Source: a bacterium (Candidatus Ratteibacteria) CG_4_9_14_3_um_filter_41_21 (GTDB lineage Bacteria; Ratteibacteria; UBA8468). From it: a stretch of 17,117 bases of DNA. Shown piece by piece: positions 5,881 through 12,879 of the stretch; positions within the stretch are counted from its first letter, which is position 1, and every line of letters begins with the position of its first letter. A program made the position numbers and the translations under genes. The notes under the pieces are model-generated. The model searched no databases. It had not been told where the DNA came from and was given only the letters and a program-made list of their open reading frames with translations. The stretch is taken from contig PFWI01000251.1 in the NCBI GenBank assembly GCA_002791075.1, positions 1 to 17,117 of the forward strand. Direction: 5' to 3'.

Positions 5881-7761
5881 TTAAAGGAAAACAGTCGGAA
5901 CTACATTATCTCCGTATTTTGCCCTTGACTCTTCTAATCTGGCTTTTTGTTCTTTAAGAACTTTAAACAAAGTATCAGGGGCATCAGTTATTTTTGTCTT
6001 ATAGATTTCCGCAATCCTTTCGATTTTTTCCAGATTCCCCTTAATCTTGACGGTGAATTGTTCTGCATATTCTCCCTCGGAATAATCTTTCCTAAGAACC
6101 TCTCTGAATAATTTTTTAAGGTCGGCATATCTCGGGATATAACCGGTAGGAATTTTGACCGCATCTACATCATGATTAACCCGCAACTCCATCCACTTAA
6201 CCCAAACTCGTTTATCTTCCATCGCGGTTAAATATTTACCGGTTTTAGTTTTCTGAAAGTAATTAACCGCAAAAATTGTTGGCGGGACCGGCACCCCTTC
6301 AATAAATTTAAGATGATGAGCAACATATTTACCCAGAGGGATTGAAACAAAGTCAAGATTGGACATAGGATTAAATTGGCGAACCCCTTCCTTTCCCAGA
6401 GTAGCGGCAGTTGTTTCCGACTCTAAAGAAGCGCCAAAAGTTATTACCCCGTGAGTCCAATTAAACGCTTCCTGTACCGGCGGCCAGATACTGGAATCTC
6501 GCCCTCCGTAGATGATTCCTTTTATCCAAACACCTTCGGGATTATCCAACTGGCAATCAACATTTTTAAGGCCATAAAGGCTTACCGTATAGCGCGCATT
6601 TTTATGGGAATAAGTGATTTCATTCCCTTGAGAATCTTTTTTCCCTTTTTGCCATTCGCCGGAATAATTGCTTCCTTTCTCGGGTACTTCTCTCCCATCT
6701 CCCAGCCAGTAAGGAACACCTTTTTCAGTTACCAGAACATTGGAAAAAATTACCTCTCCGGGAGAAGTTAAGGATTTCCAGATTGCCGGGTCATCTTTTG
6801 GGTTAACATCCTGAATAATTCCAAAGATGCCGCACTCAACGTTGGCAGCATAAATCTTCCCCTCTTTTTTCCTTAAATAAGCCAGGTCATCTCCGACGAT
6901 GCTTTCACCTTTTAACATCGAGGTGGAAGTTTTTCCGCAGGCACTGGGAAAAGCACCGGTAAAATAGGTTATCCTTTCTCTTAGAAGGCCATGAACTCCC
7001 ATAATCAACATATGCTCAGCAAGCCAGCCTTCTTGTGATGCTTTGCGGATTGCTAATCTTAACGAAAGTTTTTTCAGGCCAACGGTATTACCGGCATATT
7101 GAGTGTTTACGGTGTAAACAATATTATCTTCAAGATCAACATAAACTCTTCTTTTGTCGACATTCTTACTCACGCCATTCTCCAGCACCCCTGCGCTGTG
7201 GACATATCGAAAGAAGCTTTTAGAATTTCCGATTTTTTTAAACTGCTCATATCCTCTTCGATAAAGAATATATTCTGAATGGGCGACATAACTTGAATCC
7301 GTTATCTGAACAGCGGATATTGAAAATTCGGAATTGGTTGGCCCAAGAGAAAAGAATAATACATACATTTCTTTGCCAGCCATAATGTTTTTAAGATACC
7401 GGTGTATTTCTTCTAATCCGGTTTCTTTATCCGTTGCATTAAGCGCATCTCCCAAATCAGCCCCTTGGGGAAGAAGATATTTAGTACTTGTTTTATCTCT
7501 TGCCAGATCGTTATATCCATCGAAATGTATCGTATGCCCATCAATGGCAAGTTTTCGCTCCTCGGCATTCTCTAACGCTCTATTGCCAATATATTCCCGG
7601 TCTTGGTCAGAATCATCACAAACATAAACCGAATCAGGATTGCAAAGTTCGGTATATTTTCTAACAAACTCAAAAAGACCGGCGTTATTCAAGGCAGTCA
7701 GCTTTTCGTAACTTTTTTTGCAACATTTCGTTTTTAGCAAATCCGCATATTTTTTTTGCAT
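5881..7761 (-). CDS. pckG: Phosphoenolpyruvate carboxykinase (GTP)
   Basis: 626 residues, within the GTP-PEPCK family range (about 600-640). The enzyme interconverts oxaloacetate plus GTP with phosphoenolpyruvate, CO2 and GDP. Key motifs: the P-loop GAFPSACGKTS (269-279) with the family's reactive Cys275, the metal-site strand ESIVGDDLAYL (286-296), QYAGNTVGLKKLSLRLA (221-237) with active-site lysines, and VWIKGIIYGGRDSSIWPPV with the substrate loop. This is the GTP class, not the unrelated-in-sequence ATP class (PckA). The direction in vivo, gluconeogenic or anaplerotic, cannot be told. No good Shine-Dalgarno precedes ATG 7761. The 122-base gap to the upstream RNase HII-like gene is packed with REP-like hairpins. 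carB follows 17 bases on, a pairing not expected from function. Confidence 0.95.
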   Translation of the reverse strand: MQKKYADLLKTKCCKKSYEKLTALNNAGLFEFVRKYTELCNPDSVYVCDDSDQDREYIGNRALENAEERKLAIDGHTIHFDGYNDLARDKTSTKYLLPQGADLGDALNATDKETGLEEIHRYLKNIMAGKEMYVLFFSLGPTNSEFSISAVQITDSSYVAHSEYILYRRGYEQFKKIGNSKSFFRYVHSAGVLENGVSKNVDKRRVYVDLEDNIVYTVNTQYAGNTVGLKKLSLRLAIRKASQEGWLAEHMLIMGVHGLLRERITYFTGAFPSACGKTSTSMLKGESIVGDDLAYLRKKEGKIYAANVECGIFGIIQDVNPKDDPAIWKSLTSPGEVIFSNVLVTEKGVPYWLGDGREVPEKGSNYSGEWQKGKKDSQGNEITYSHKNARYTVSLYGLKNVDCQLDNPEGVWIKGIIYGGRDSSIWPPVQEAFNWTHGVITFGASLESETTAATLGKEGVRQFNPMSNLDFVSIPLGKYVAHHLKFIEGVPVPPTIFAVNYFQKTKTGKYLTAMEDKRVWVKWMELRVNHDVDAVKIPTGYIPRYADLKKLFREVLRKDYSEGEYAEQFTVKIKGNLEKIERIAEIYKTKITDAPDTLFKVLKEQKARLEESRAKYGDNVVPTVFL

Positions 7762-7782
7762 AGGTTTTAATGTAAATATTTA

Positions 7783-7832
7783 GTAGCGGTGGCAGTTATG
7801 CCACTTTTTGGTGCGATAAATCGCACCGCTAC
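7783..7832. repeat. BIME-like convergent pair of REP-like hairpins
   Basis: A plus-strand element, GTAG-C-G-GTGGCA-GTTA-TGCCAC (7783-7804), faces a minus-strand element, GTAG-C-GGTGCGAT-TT-ATCGCACC (7832-7810), across TTTTT. The outer nonamers gtagcggtg (7783-7791) and caccgctac (7824-7832) are perfect inverse complements. Two REPs in opposite orientation form the classic bacterial interspersed mosaic element. It lies just upstream of pckG. Confidence 0.75.
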
Positions 7833-7865
7833 AATAGATTGACGGCGTTGAGTGAGTATTTATAA

Positions 7866-7887
7866 GCAGAGTTCACTCTGCCACTAC
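7866..7887 (-). repeat. REP-like hairpin at the 3' end of the RNase HII-like gene
   Basis: The minus strand reads GTAG (7887-7884), T, then GGCAGAGT-GA-ACTCTGC, with a perfect 7-pair stem gcagagt (7866-7872) / actctgc (7875-7881). The architecture matches the other elements in the window but the stem sequence is unlike theirs. The TAG of GTAG is the stop codon of the gene upstream. Confidence 0.7.
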
Positions 7888-8963
7888 TGTATGATTTTAA
7901 GTTTTCTTGCCTTTCCTGTCAAACCTGGCTTGATTGCAAAAATAGGCGTAAAATTATGCTCTTCGCGTAGAAAACAGTTTTCGTTAATCTTTAATTCTTC
8001 GCGCAAATTTTCAGTTCTTTTAATAAATTCTTTGGTAAGAGGGTCACGATAGCCGCTGACAGATTTTAATTCCGGATTATAATTTTGAAAAAATCTATTG
8101 ATTCGTTTAATGAAGATTTCCCGGGTATATTTTCCAAAGAGGGAAGAAAGAGCAACGGGAAATTCTTTTTCTTCTCCATTTTGAAGGAAGGAAATGTTTG
8201 CTCTTTTATTTTTTAAGTTTAATTCATAAGAAGAAACCTCCCCGCTCTCCTCTAAAATCCGACAGTCCCAGTCCTTCAATAAGCCCGATTTTAGATAGAA
8301 AAAATAGTCTTTCCGCCCCCCAATTTTGTCAGCGAAAATAAAAAACTTTTTCTCTTTTTTTTGCAGGAAATAGAAGATTAATTTCTCAAACTGAAGGTAA
8401 TTAAGGTAAGACTTATTTTTTTCTTTGGCCAATTTATTAAATTGAAATGGGCAAACACAGATAGTTTTCAAGCCAAGAAATTTAATCTTTTTTTCCTTTA
8501 ATTTTTTCTTTAATTCCTCTGATTCTTTGATAATTCCTTTTTCAATCTTGGCGAGGCTAAAGCCTCGCACTACAATGTCCTTCAACCATAGCGGCAAGGA
8601 AATTTTCCCCCAGCAGGGTTTATACCTGGTTTTTGATTCCAAACAGAGTTTGGGAAACAAGGAAAAATTAAGAAGAATTTTAGAAAAAAAACTATCGGGT
8701 TCTTTCGGCAGTTTTTTAAAAAGGAGGGAGAAAAAAATAGCAACAGTCTTTTCTCCGGCCCGCCTGCATCGGAGAGAATTCCGGGAAAAGAGTTTTTTGG
8801 AATCGGTTACAATAACCCTTTTTGGATAATCGTCAGGATTTTTCGATATATTTAAAATCTGCCAGAGATTTCCCCTTTTTTCTACTTTAAATGCGCTGGC
8901 GGTGATAATTAAAGGGCCAAGAATAGGACCATAGCCATTCTCATCAATACCGACAATGATCAT
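7884..8963 (-). CDS. Divergent long RNase HII-like protein
   Basis: 359 residues, far longer than a normal RNase HII (about 200-260). The fold is recognisable: VGIDENGYGPILGPL (4-18) parallels the RNase HII opening GIDEAGRGPLAGPV with catalytic Asp7 and Glu8; VTDSKKLFSR (52-61) parallels the DSKKL motif; FIFADKIGGRKDY (208-220) offers a third acid, Asp212; SSLFGKYTREI (273-283) parallels ASILAKVTRD. RNase HII cuts RNA in RNA-DNA hybrids and removes single ribonucleotides. The Ala-to-Asn and Arg-to-Tyr changes in the first motif and a lysine-rich insertion (about 80-205) make the substrate uncertain. From memory, GIDENGxGP homologues occur in planctomycetes and relatives. It follows rplM by 28 bases, with no strong ribosome site seen. 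It contains one REP-like element in frame (residues 131-138) and ends on another's TAG. Confidence 0.7.
   Translation of the reverse strand: MIIVGIDENGYGPILGPLIITASAFKVEKRGNLWQILNISKNPDDYPKRVIVTDSKKLFSRNSLRCRRAGEKTVAIFFSLLFKKLPKEPDSFFSKILLNFSLFPKLCLESKTRYKPCWGKISLPLWLKDIVVRGFSLAKIEKGIIKESEELKKKLKEKKIKFLGLKTICVCPFQFNKLAKEKNKSYLNYLQFEKLIFYFLQKKEKKFFIFADKIGGRKDYFFYLKSGLLKDWDCRILEESGEVSSYELNLKNKRANISFLQNGEEKEFPVALSSLFGKYTREIFIKRINRFFQNYNPELKSVSGYRDPLTKEFIKRTENLREELKINENCFLREEHNFTPIFAIKPGLTGKARKLKIIQ
8551..8573 (-). repeat. REP-like hairpin inside the RNase HII-like coding sequence
   Basis: The minus strand reads GTAG (8573-8570), T, then GCGAGGCT-TT-AGCCTCGC (8568-8551), a perfect 8-pair stem with a 2-base loop. 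Preceding bases (att) and layout are the same as in the element at 7832-7810 (attGTAG-C-GGTGCGAT-TT-ATCGCACC), though the stem sequence differs. It is read in a frame that avoids the TAG and encodes IVVRGFSLA. Confidence 0.7.
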
Positions 8964-8991
8964 ATTTACTATTATAATCAGGGAAAGGCCT

Positions 8992-9402
8992 TTATTTTAG
9001 CAATTGGAGTTTCTGGGCACAATGAGGATGCTTCTCTCCGCAGTAAACTTTCAATCTCTTCATCCTTTTTGCCAAAAGTTTATTTCTGGGCAACATTCCC
9101 TTCACTGCCAATTTAATAATTGTTTCCGGGCTCTTCTGCTGCAATCTTTCAAAGGTTATTGTCTTTAGGCCGCCCGGATAACCAGAGTGTCGGCGGTAAA
9201 GTTTTTCTTCTCTCTTCTTTCCGGAAACCTTAACCTTCTCACTATTAATAACCACTACAAAATCGCCTCCATCGGCTTCAGGTGCATAAGATGGCTTGTT
9301 CTTCCCGGAAAGAATGGTGGCAATTTTTACCGCCATTCTGCCTAAAATTTTATTCTGAGCATCAATCAAGAACCAATTTCTTTGAACCTCTGTCTTTTTC
9401 AT
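8992..9402 (-). CDS. rplM: 50S ribosomal protein L13
   Basis: 136 residues, against 142 in E. coli. L13 binds 23S rRNA early in assembly of the large subunit. The family signatures are present: WFLIDAQNKILGRMAVKIA (11-29), DFVVVINSEKVKVSGKK, YRRHSGYPGGLK, and the hallmark VKGMLPRNKLLAKRMKRLKVY towards the end. A strong GAGGAGG lies about four bases before the ATG, fitting high expression. In most bacteria rpsI (S9) follows directly; here the next gene, 28 bases on, is the RNase HII-like one, and S9 is not in the window. The promoter must lie in or beyond the repeat element at 9418-9533. Confidence 0.96.
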   Translation of the reverse strand: MKKTEVQRNWFLIDAQNKILGRMAVKIATILSGKNKPSYAPEADGGDFVVVINSEKVKVSGKKREEKLYRRHSGYPGGLKTITFERLQQKSPETIIKLAVKGMLPRNKLLAKRMKRLKVYCGEKHPHCAQKLQLLK

Positions 9403-9417
9403 TTTCCTCCTCTATTT

Positions 9418-9533
9418 GGACGCAGATAACATCAGGATAAAATCAGGATTAAAGCAAAATCAAAGATAAAGAATTAAAGATTTATTTTTAATTATTGTTT
9501 TTTATCTGCGAGTATCTGCGTTAATCTGCGTCC
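9418..9533. repeat. Interspersed element bounded by 'ggacgcagat' inverted ends
   Basis: The dnaJ-rplM gap is bounded by ggacgcagat (9418-9427) and its exact inverse complement atctgcgtcc (9524-9533). At the right end atctgcg recurs three times at a 10-base step (9504, 9514, 9524). The middle is A/T-rich with short repeats (atcaggataaa, atcaggatta). It takes up nearly all the gap of 133 bases, so rplM's upstream signals must be in it or further away. Confidence 0.7.
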
Positions 9534-9535
9534 TA

Positions 9536-10666
9536 TTAACTGTTTTTTCTGAATCTTTCCCGGAATTTTTTTACTTCAGGGCTTGTACGCTCCCCGGAGA
9601 GAGCCCTGAATTGCTCCAGCAATTTTCTTTCTTCTTTACTTAAATTTGTTGGTGTCTCTACCAAGATTTTAACTAATTGGTCTCCTTTCCCATAACCACG
9701 CAAACTGGGAATTCCCTGGTTACGCAGGCGAAAAACTCTACCACTCTGAGTTCCTGGCGATATCTTCATTTTTACTTTTCCAAAAAGAGTCGGTACTTCA
9801 ATTTCTCCTCCTAAAGCCGCCTGCACAAAGGTAATGGGAACCTCACAAATAATATCATCGCCTTCCCGATGGAAAAAATCGCCTTCCTCCACATAAATAA
9901 GGATATAAAGGTCTCCGGCCGCACCCCCTCTTAAGCCCGCATCGCCCTGTCCGGCAATGCGTAAAGTCGAACCTTTATCCACGCCCGCCGGAATTTTCAC
10001 CATAATCCTATGTTTTTTTCTTACCCTTCCTGAACCACGACAATTACCGCAGGGAGAAATAATAATTTCTCCCTCTCCTCTACACTTAGAACAAGTGCGT
10101 GCAAAACTAATAAAGTCCGAACCATAACTTACCTGACCACTTCCCTGGCATTGAGGACAGGTTTTCTTCCCCGTCCCTGATTTCATCCCTGTCCCATTAC
10201 AGGCAGAACATTTCTCCAATTGAGAAAGCTCAATGTATTTCTCCGTTCCCATTGCCGCTTCTTTTAAAGTGATTGAAAGATTATATTGAAGATCAGAGCC
10301 TCGCTGATAACCTTTTTCTCTTCCTCCGAATCCTTCTTCAAAGAAATCGCTGAAGAAGGAAGAACCCTTGAAGAGATTGCCAAAAAGGTCGCCAAAATCC
10401 GTCCTCACCCGGGAAAAGTCCTGCGTCCAGTCAAAACCTCCTCCTAAACCGCTATGGCCGAATTGGTCGTAAGTAGCTCGTTTTTTAGAATCAGAGAGAA
10501 CTTCATAGGCCTCGGTTGCTTCCTTGAATTTTTCTTCAGCCTGCTTATCCCCAGGGTTATGGTCAGGATGATATTTTAAAGCCAATTTCCGGTAAGATTT
10601 CTTTATTTCATCAATGCCCGCATTCCTGGAAATGCCTAAAATCTCATAATAATCACGTTTTGCCAT
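9536..10666 (-). CDS. dnaJ: Chaperone protein DnaJ (type I Hsp40)
   Basis: 376 residues, full length. DnaJ delivers unfolded proteins to DnaK and stimulates its ATPase. Domain order: J domain 1-70 with the invariant HPD at 33-35; Gly/Phe-rich linker about 71-125 (FGHSGLGGGFDW, GGREKGY); four CxxCxGxG zinc motifs starting at Cys153, Cys170, Cys192 and Cys206; then the C-terminal substrate domains with GDLYILIYVEEGDFFHREGD and the VPTLFGKVKMKISPGTQSG string. AAAGGTAG just before the ATG is a fair ribosome site. Neither dnaK nor grpE is next to it; the upstream neighbour is a repeat element and V-ATPase subunit I. No CIRCE-like element was seen before it. Confidence 0.97.
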   Translation of the reverse strand: MAKRDYYEILGISRNAGIDEIKKSYRKLALKYHPDHNPGDKQAEEKFKEATEAYEVLSDSKKRATYDQFGHSGLGGGFDWTQDFSRVRTDFGDLFGNLFKGSSFFSDFFEEGFGGREKGYQRGSDLQYNLSITLKEAAMGTEKYIELSQLEKCSACNGTGMKSGTGKKTCPQCQGSGQVSYGSDFISFARTCSKCRGEGEIIISPCGNCRGSGRVRKKHRIMVKIPAGVDKGSTLRIAGQGDAGLRGGAAGDLYILIYVEEGDFFHREGDDIICEVPITFVQAALGGEIEVPTLFGKVKMKISPGTQSGRVFRLRNQGIPSLRGYGKGDQLVKILVETPTNLSKEERKLLEQFRALSGERTSPEVKKFRERFRKNS

Positions 10667-10677
10667 TTTCTACCTTT

Positions 10678-10841
10678 AACCACGAATTATACGAATAAAT
10701 CGAATTTGAAAATGAAACGAAGTGCCACCCTGAGTGTCAACGAAAGGTCTCGTATAAAGAGAGATTCTTCGGCTGTGCCTCAGAATGACATATTCTTTTT
10801 ATTACTCTTTTTAATTCGTGTAATTAGAGAAATTCGTGGTT
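10678..10841. repeat. Composite repeat: 'aaccacgaatt' inverted ends holding a nested repeat pair
   Basis: aaccacgaatt (10678-10688) and aattcgtggtt (10831-10841) are exact inverse complements and bound the element. Inside, a forward unit (gccaccctgag...ggtctcg, 10722-10752) and an inverted unit (gagattcttc...tcagaatgaca, 10761-10790) of the 'gtcat...atctc' family are nested. Gaatt-type words recur near a 10-base step at both ends. It fills the 204-base gap between the V-ATPase subunit I gene and dnaJ apart from the ends; nothing else is seen there. Confidence 0.7.
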
Positions 10842-10870
10842 GCTTTTCTTTAATCTATGGTTACCTAATG

Positions 10871-12856
10871 TTATATAATAATCGTATATTTTCTTTCAAT
10901 TCTGAACGGTTTAAATGCCCTTCCTCCGGCCTCATAAAACTTGGTAAAGAACTCCAAATATTGCAACCTGCTGGTATGGACATAAGCCCCCAGAGTATTA
11001 ATCCCAAGATTAAAGAGATGCCCAAGACAAAAGAGAAGAATTCCCAGGAGGATGCCAAGATAAGGAAGAGGAAGAACAAGGGAAACCAGTTGGTTGACCA
11101 CAATAGCCAAAAGAGCGGTAGTCATCCCTAAAGCAAAAAGTCGGGAATAACTTAAGGTATCCGACAGTAGATTTCCAACAATCATTCCGTAAACAGAATA
11201 GACGCTCCAAAAGAGTTTCATAAATATTCCTTTTTGCTCGATAAATTGCTGAAAGATCACCAAGAGCAAAGCAAGAATCAAAAAGAAACTCAAAGGGAAG
11301 AAGAAAAAACCTCCTAAAAAAGAAAATGGCAAACTACCTTTCCTGGATAAAAAAGCAAGAATCCAGAGAGGCAATCCTAACTGAACTAAAAAGGGAGCGA
11401 GGTTTTTAAGCCCGGCGGTTCCCCAATCCTTAATGCTCTTTATCAATCTTACCATCACTCCAAAGGAAATCTGGAGATACCCAAAGAAAAGCGCCAGATA
11501 GAAAAACTTCATCATATCATCAGGGTTTTTAACTGGATTAAGAACGGTAATTGTTCCCCAAAATCTTCTTAAAGGAGAAAATGGTATTTTTTCAAAGAGG
11601 TCACCAAAACAACTGCCGGTCATTATTCCTGCCCCGATAGTGGCTAAACCACTGAAGAGAAATAATCTACAAAGTCTTTTCCCCATTTCGGAGAGATGCA
11701 TTTTCTTTAATAAAATAAACGAAAAAATGGCTAAGAGAAACCCATAACCGCTATCGGAAAGACAGGTAGCAAAGCAGAGAATGAAGAAAATGGAAAGAAG
11801 GCCGCTGGGGTCTATTCCTTTATAAAAAGGCCGGCCATATAAATCAGTAACCGCTTCAAAAGGCTCAACCAAAACTCTATTCTCTAAGATGGTAGGGACA
11901 TCCTCACCTCTTTTTGGCTCACGAGAGTATAAGGCAACCTCGGGAAATTTTTCTTTCAAGCACTTCTCTAAATTTGGCAGATTTTTTGCGGGGAGCCAGC
12001 CGGTAAGTAAAAAGGCGCTTTCGGTCTGTCCAAAAGAATTCTGAATATTCTCCTGCTCCTTGCAGGAGGCATAGTAATCAAGAAGAACCAGAATTTTATT
12101 TCTTTCTGAGGCAAATGTTTTCATTTCCTCATTCAACCGGGAAAGATTTTCCTCATTCCTTACCAATCTTTTTTCAATAAAGGAAAGCATTCCCGCCGCC
12201 GTTAAACGAAAAGGAAGAAATTTTTGAGAAGTAGCATTATACCTATTCAAAAGTGATGCGACCTTCCTTTTTTCTTCCCTGGGATAGATTAAAAGAAACA
12301 AAATCTCCTTTTTATCTTTTTTGACTATTTTTAAATAAAAAGACAGGGTTATTTTTTCTATTTCCTTAATTAAATTGTTCAATTGAAGAGCAGAAATTTT
12401 ATAAATACCTTTTTCGGTAAACCGGCCAGGGAGAAACTGGTAAAGAGGTAAATCAACTTCTTTGATTAAATAAAAATCTTCTTTCAGCTTATTTAACTTT
12501 TTTGTCAAATTTTCTTTTTTCTTTATTCCTTCATCCAATACCTTTACCTTTTTATAGAAGGTATTAAGGTCAAAATTCTTTACGATATCCAGAAGTTTTA
12601 TTGTAGAAATTTGAATTTTTTCTGAGGCTTTTTCACCCAAAGAAAAAAGAATTTCTTTCAGGAAATAGAGTTTCTTGATTTTTTTCTCTAATTCTTCATC
12701 AGGCAAAACCTTTTTTGGCAAAAGCACCTTTAAAGAAGGCTCTTCTTTAAAATGGATAATCTCCAAAAAAGCCTTTTCCTGCAGGTCTCTGGTAAGTTTC
12801 TTTGCCTTATTCTCCGGGCCAATGAGGGTAATTTTTTTCATCCTGCCAATTGCCAT
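10871..12856 (-). CDS. atpI: V/A-type ATP synthase subunit I (116-kDa 'a' subunit family)
   Basis: 661 residues from ATG 12856. AAGGAG (12868-12863) is six bases before this ATG but only three before the TTG at 12859, so ATG is preferred. Subunit I forms the stator half-channel for ion movement beside the K ring in the membrane. Residues 1-330 are charged and coiled-coil-rich (the cytoplasmic arm), and residues about 345-640 hold seven or so hydrophobic segments. The essential channel arginine is at LSYSRLFALG (about residue 572), and the family's ending RLQYLEFFTKFYEAGGRAFKPF-like string closes the membrane domain. Subunit K normally follows I, yet dnaJ comes next after a repeat, and no other V-ATPase gene is in the window. 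A clear promoter lies directly upstream. Confidence 0.92.
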   Translation of the reverse strand: MAIGRMKKITLIGPENKAKKLTRDLQEKAFLEIIHFKEEPSLKVLLPKKVLPDEELEKKIKKLYFLKEILFSLGEKASEKIQISTIKLLDIVKNFDLNTFYKKVKVLDEGIKKKENLTKKLNKLKEDFYLIKEVDLPLYQFLPGRFTEKGIYKISALQLNNLIKEIEKITLSFYLKIVKKDKKEILFLLIYPREEKRKVASLLNRYNATSQKFLPFRLTAAGMLSFIEKRLVRNEENLSRLNEEMKTFASERNKILVLLDYYASCKEQENIQNSFGQTESAFLLTGWLPAKNLPNLEKCLKEKFPEVALYSREPKRGEDVPTILENRVLVEPFEAVTDLYGRPFYKGIDPSGLLSIFFILCFATCLSDSGYGFLLAIFSFILLKKMHLSEMGKRLCRLFLFSGLATIGAGIMTGSCFGDLFEKIPFSPLRRFWGTITVLNPVKNPDDMMKFFYLALFFGYLQISFGVMVRLIKSIKDWGTAGLKNLAPFLVQLGLPLWILAFLSRKGSLPFSFLGGFFFFPLSFFLILALLLVIFQQFIEQKGIFMKLFWSVYSVYGMIVGNLLSDTLSYSRLFALGMTTALLAIVVNQLVSLVLPLPYLGILLGILLFCLGHLFNLGINTLGAYVHTSRLQYLEFFTKFYEAGGRAFKPFRIERKYTIII

Positions 12857-12862
12857 CAATTT

Positions 12863-12868
12863 CTCCTT
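12863..12868 (-). promoter_or_regulatory. Ribosome binding site deciding the start of V-ATPase subunit I
   Basis: AAGGAG on the minus strand lies six bases before ATG 12856 and three before TTG 12859. Spacing favours the ATG. Confidence 0.75.
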
Positions 12869-12879
12869 ATAAACGATTT

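Noticed and set aside
7884..8963. Naming the gene rnhB or rnhC outright
   Set aside because: The first motif (DENGYGP) and the length differ from both standard families, so a symbol would overstate the evidence.
12857..12859. TTG 12859 as the start of V-ATPase subunit I
   Set aside because: It would be only three bases from AAGGAG; ATG 12856 has a six-base spacing.
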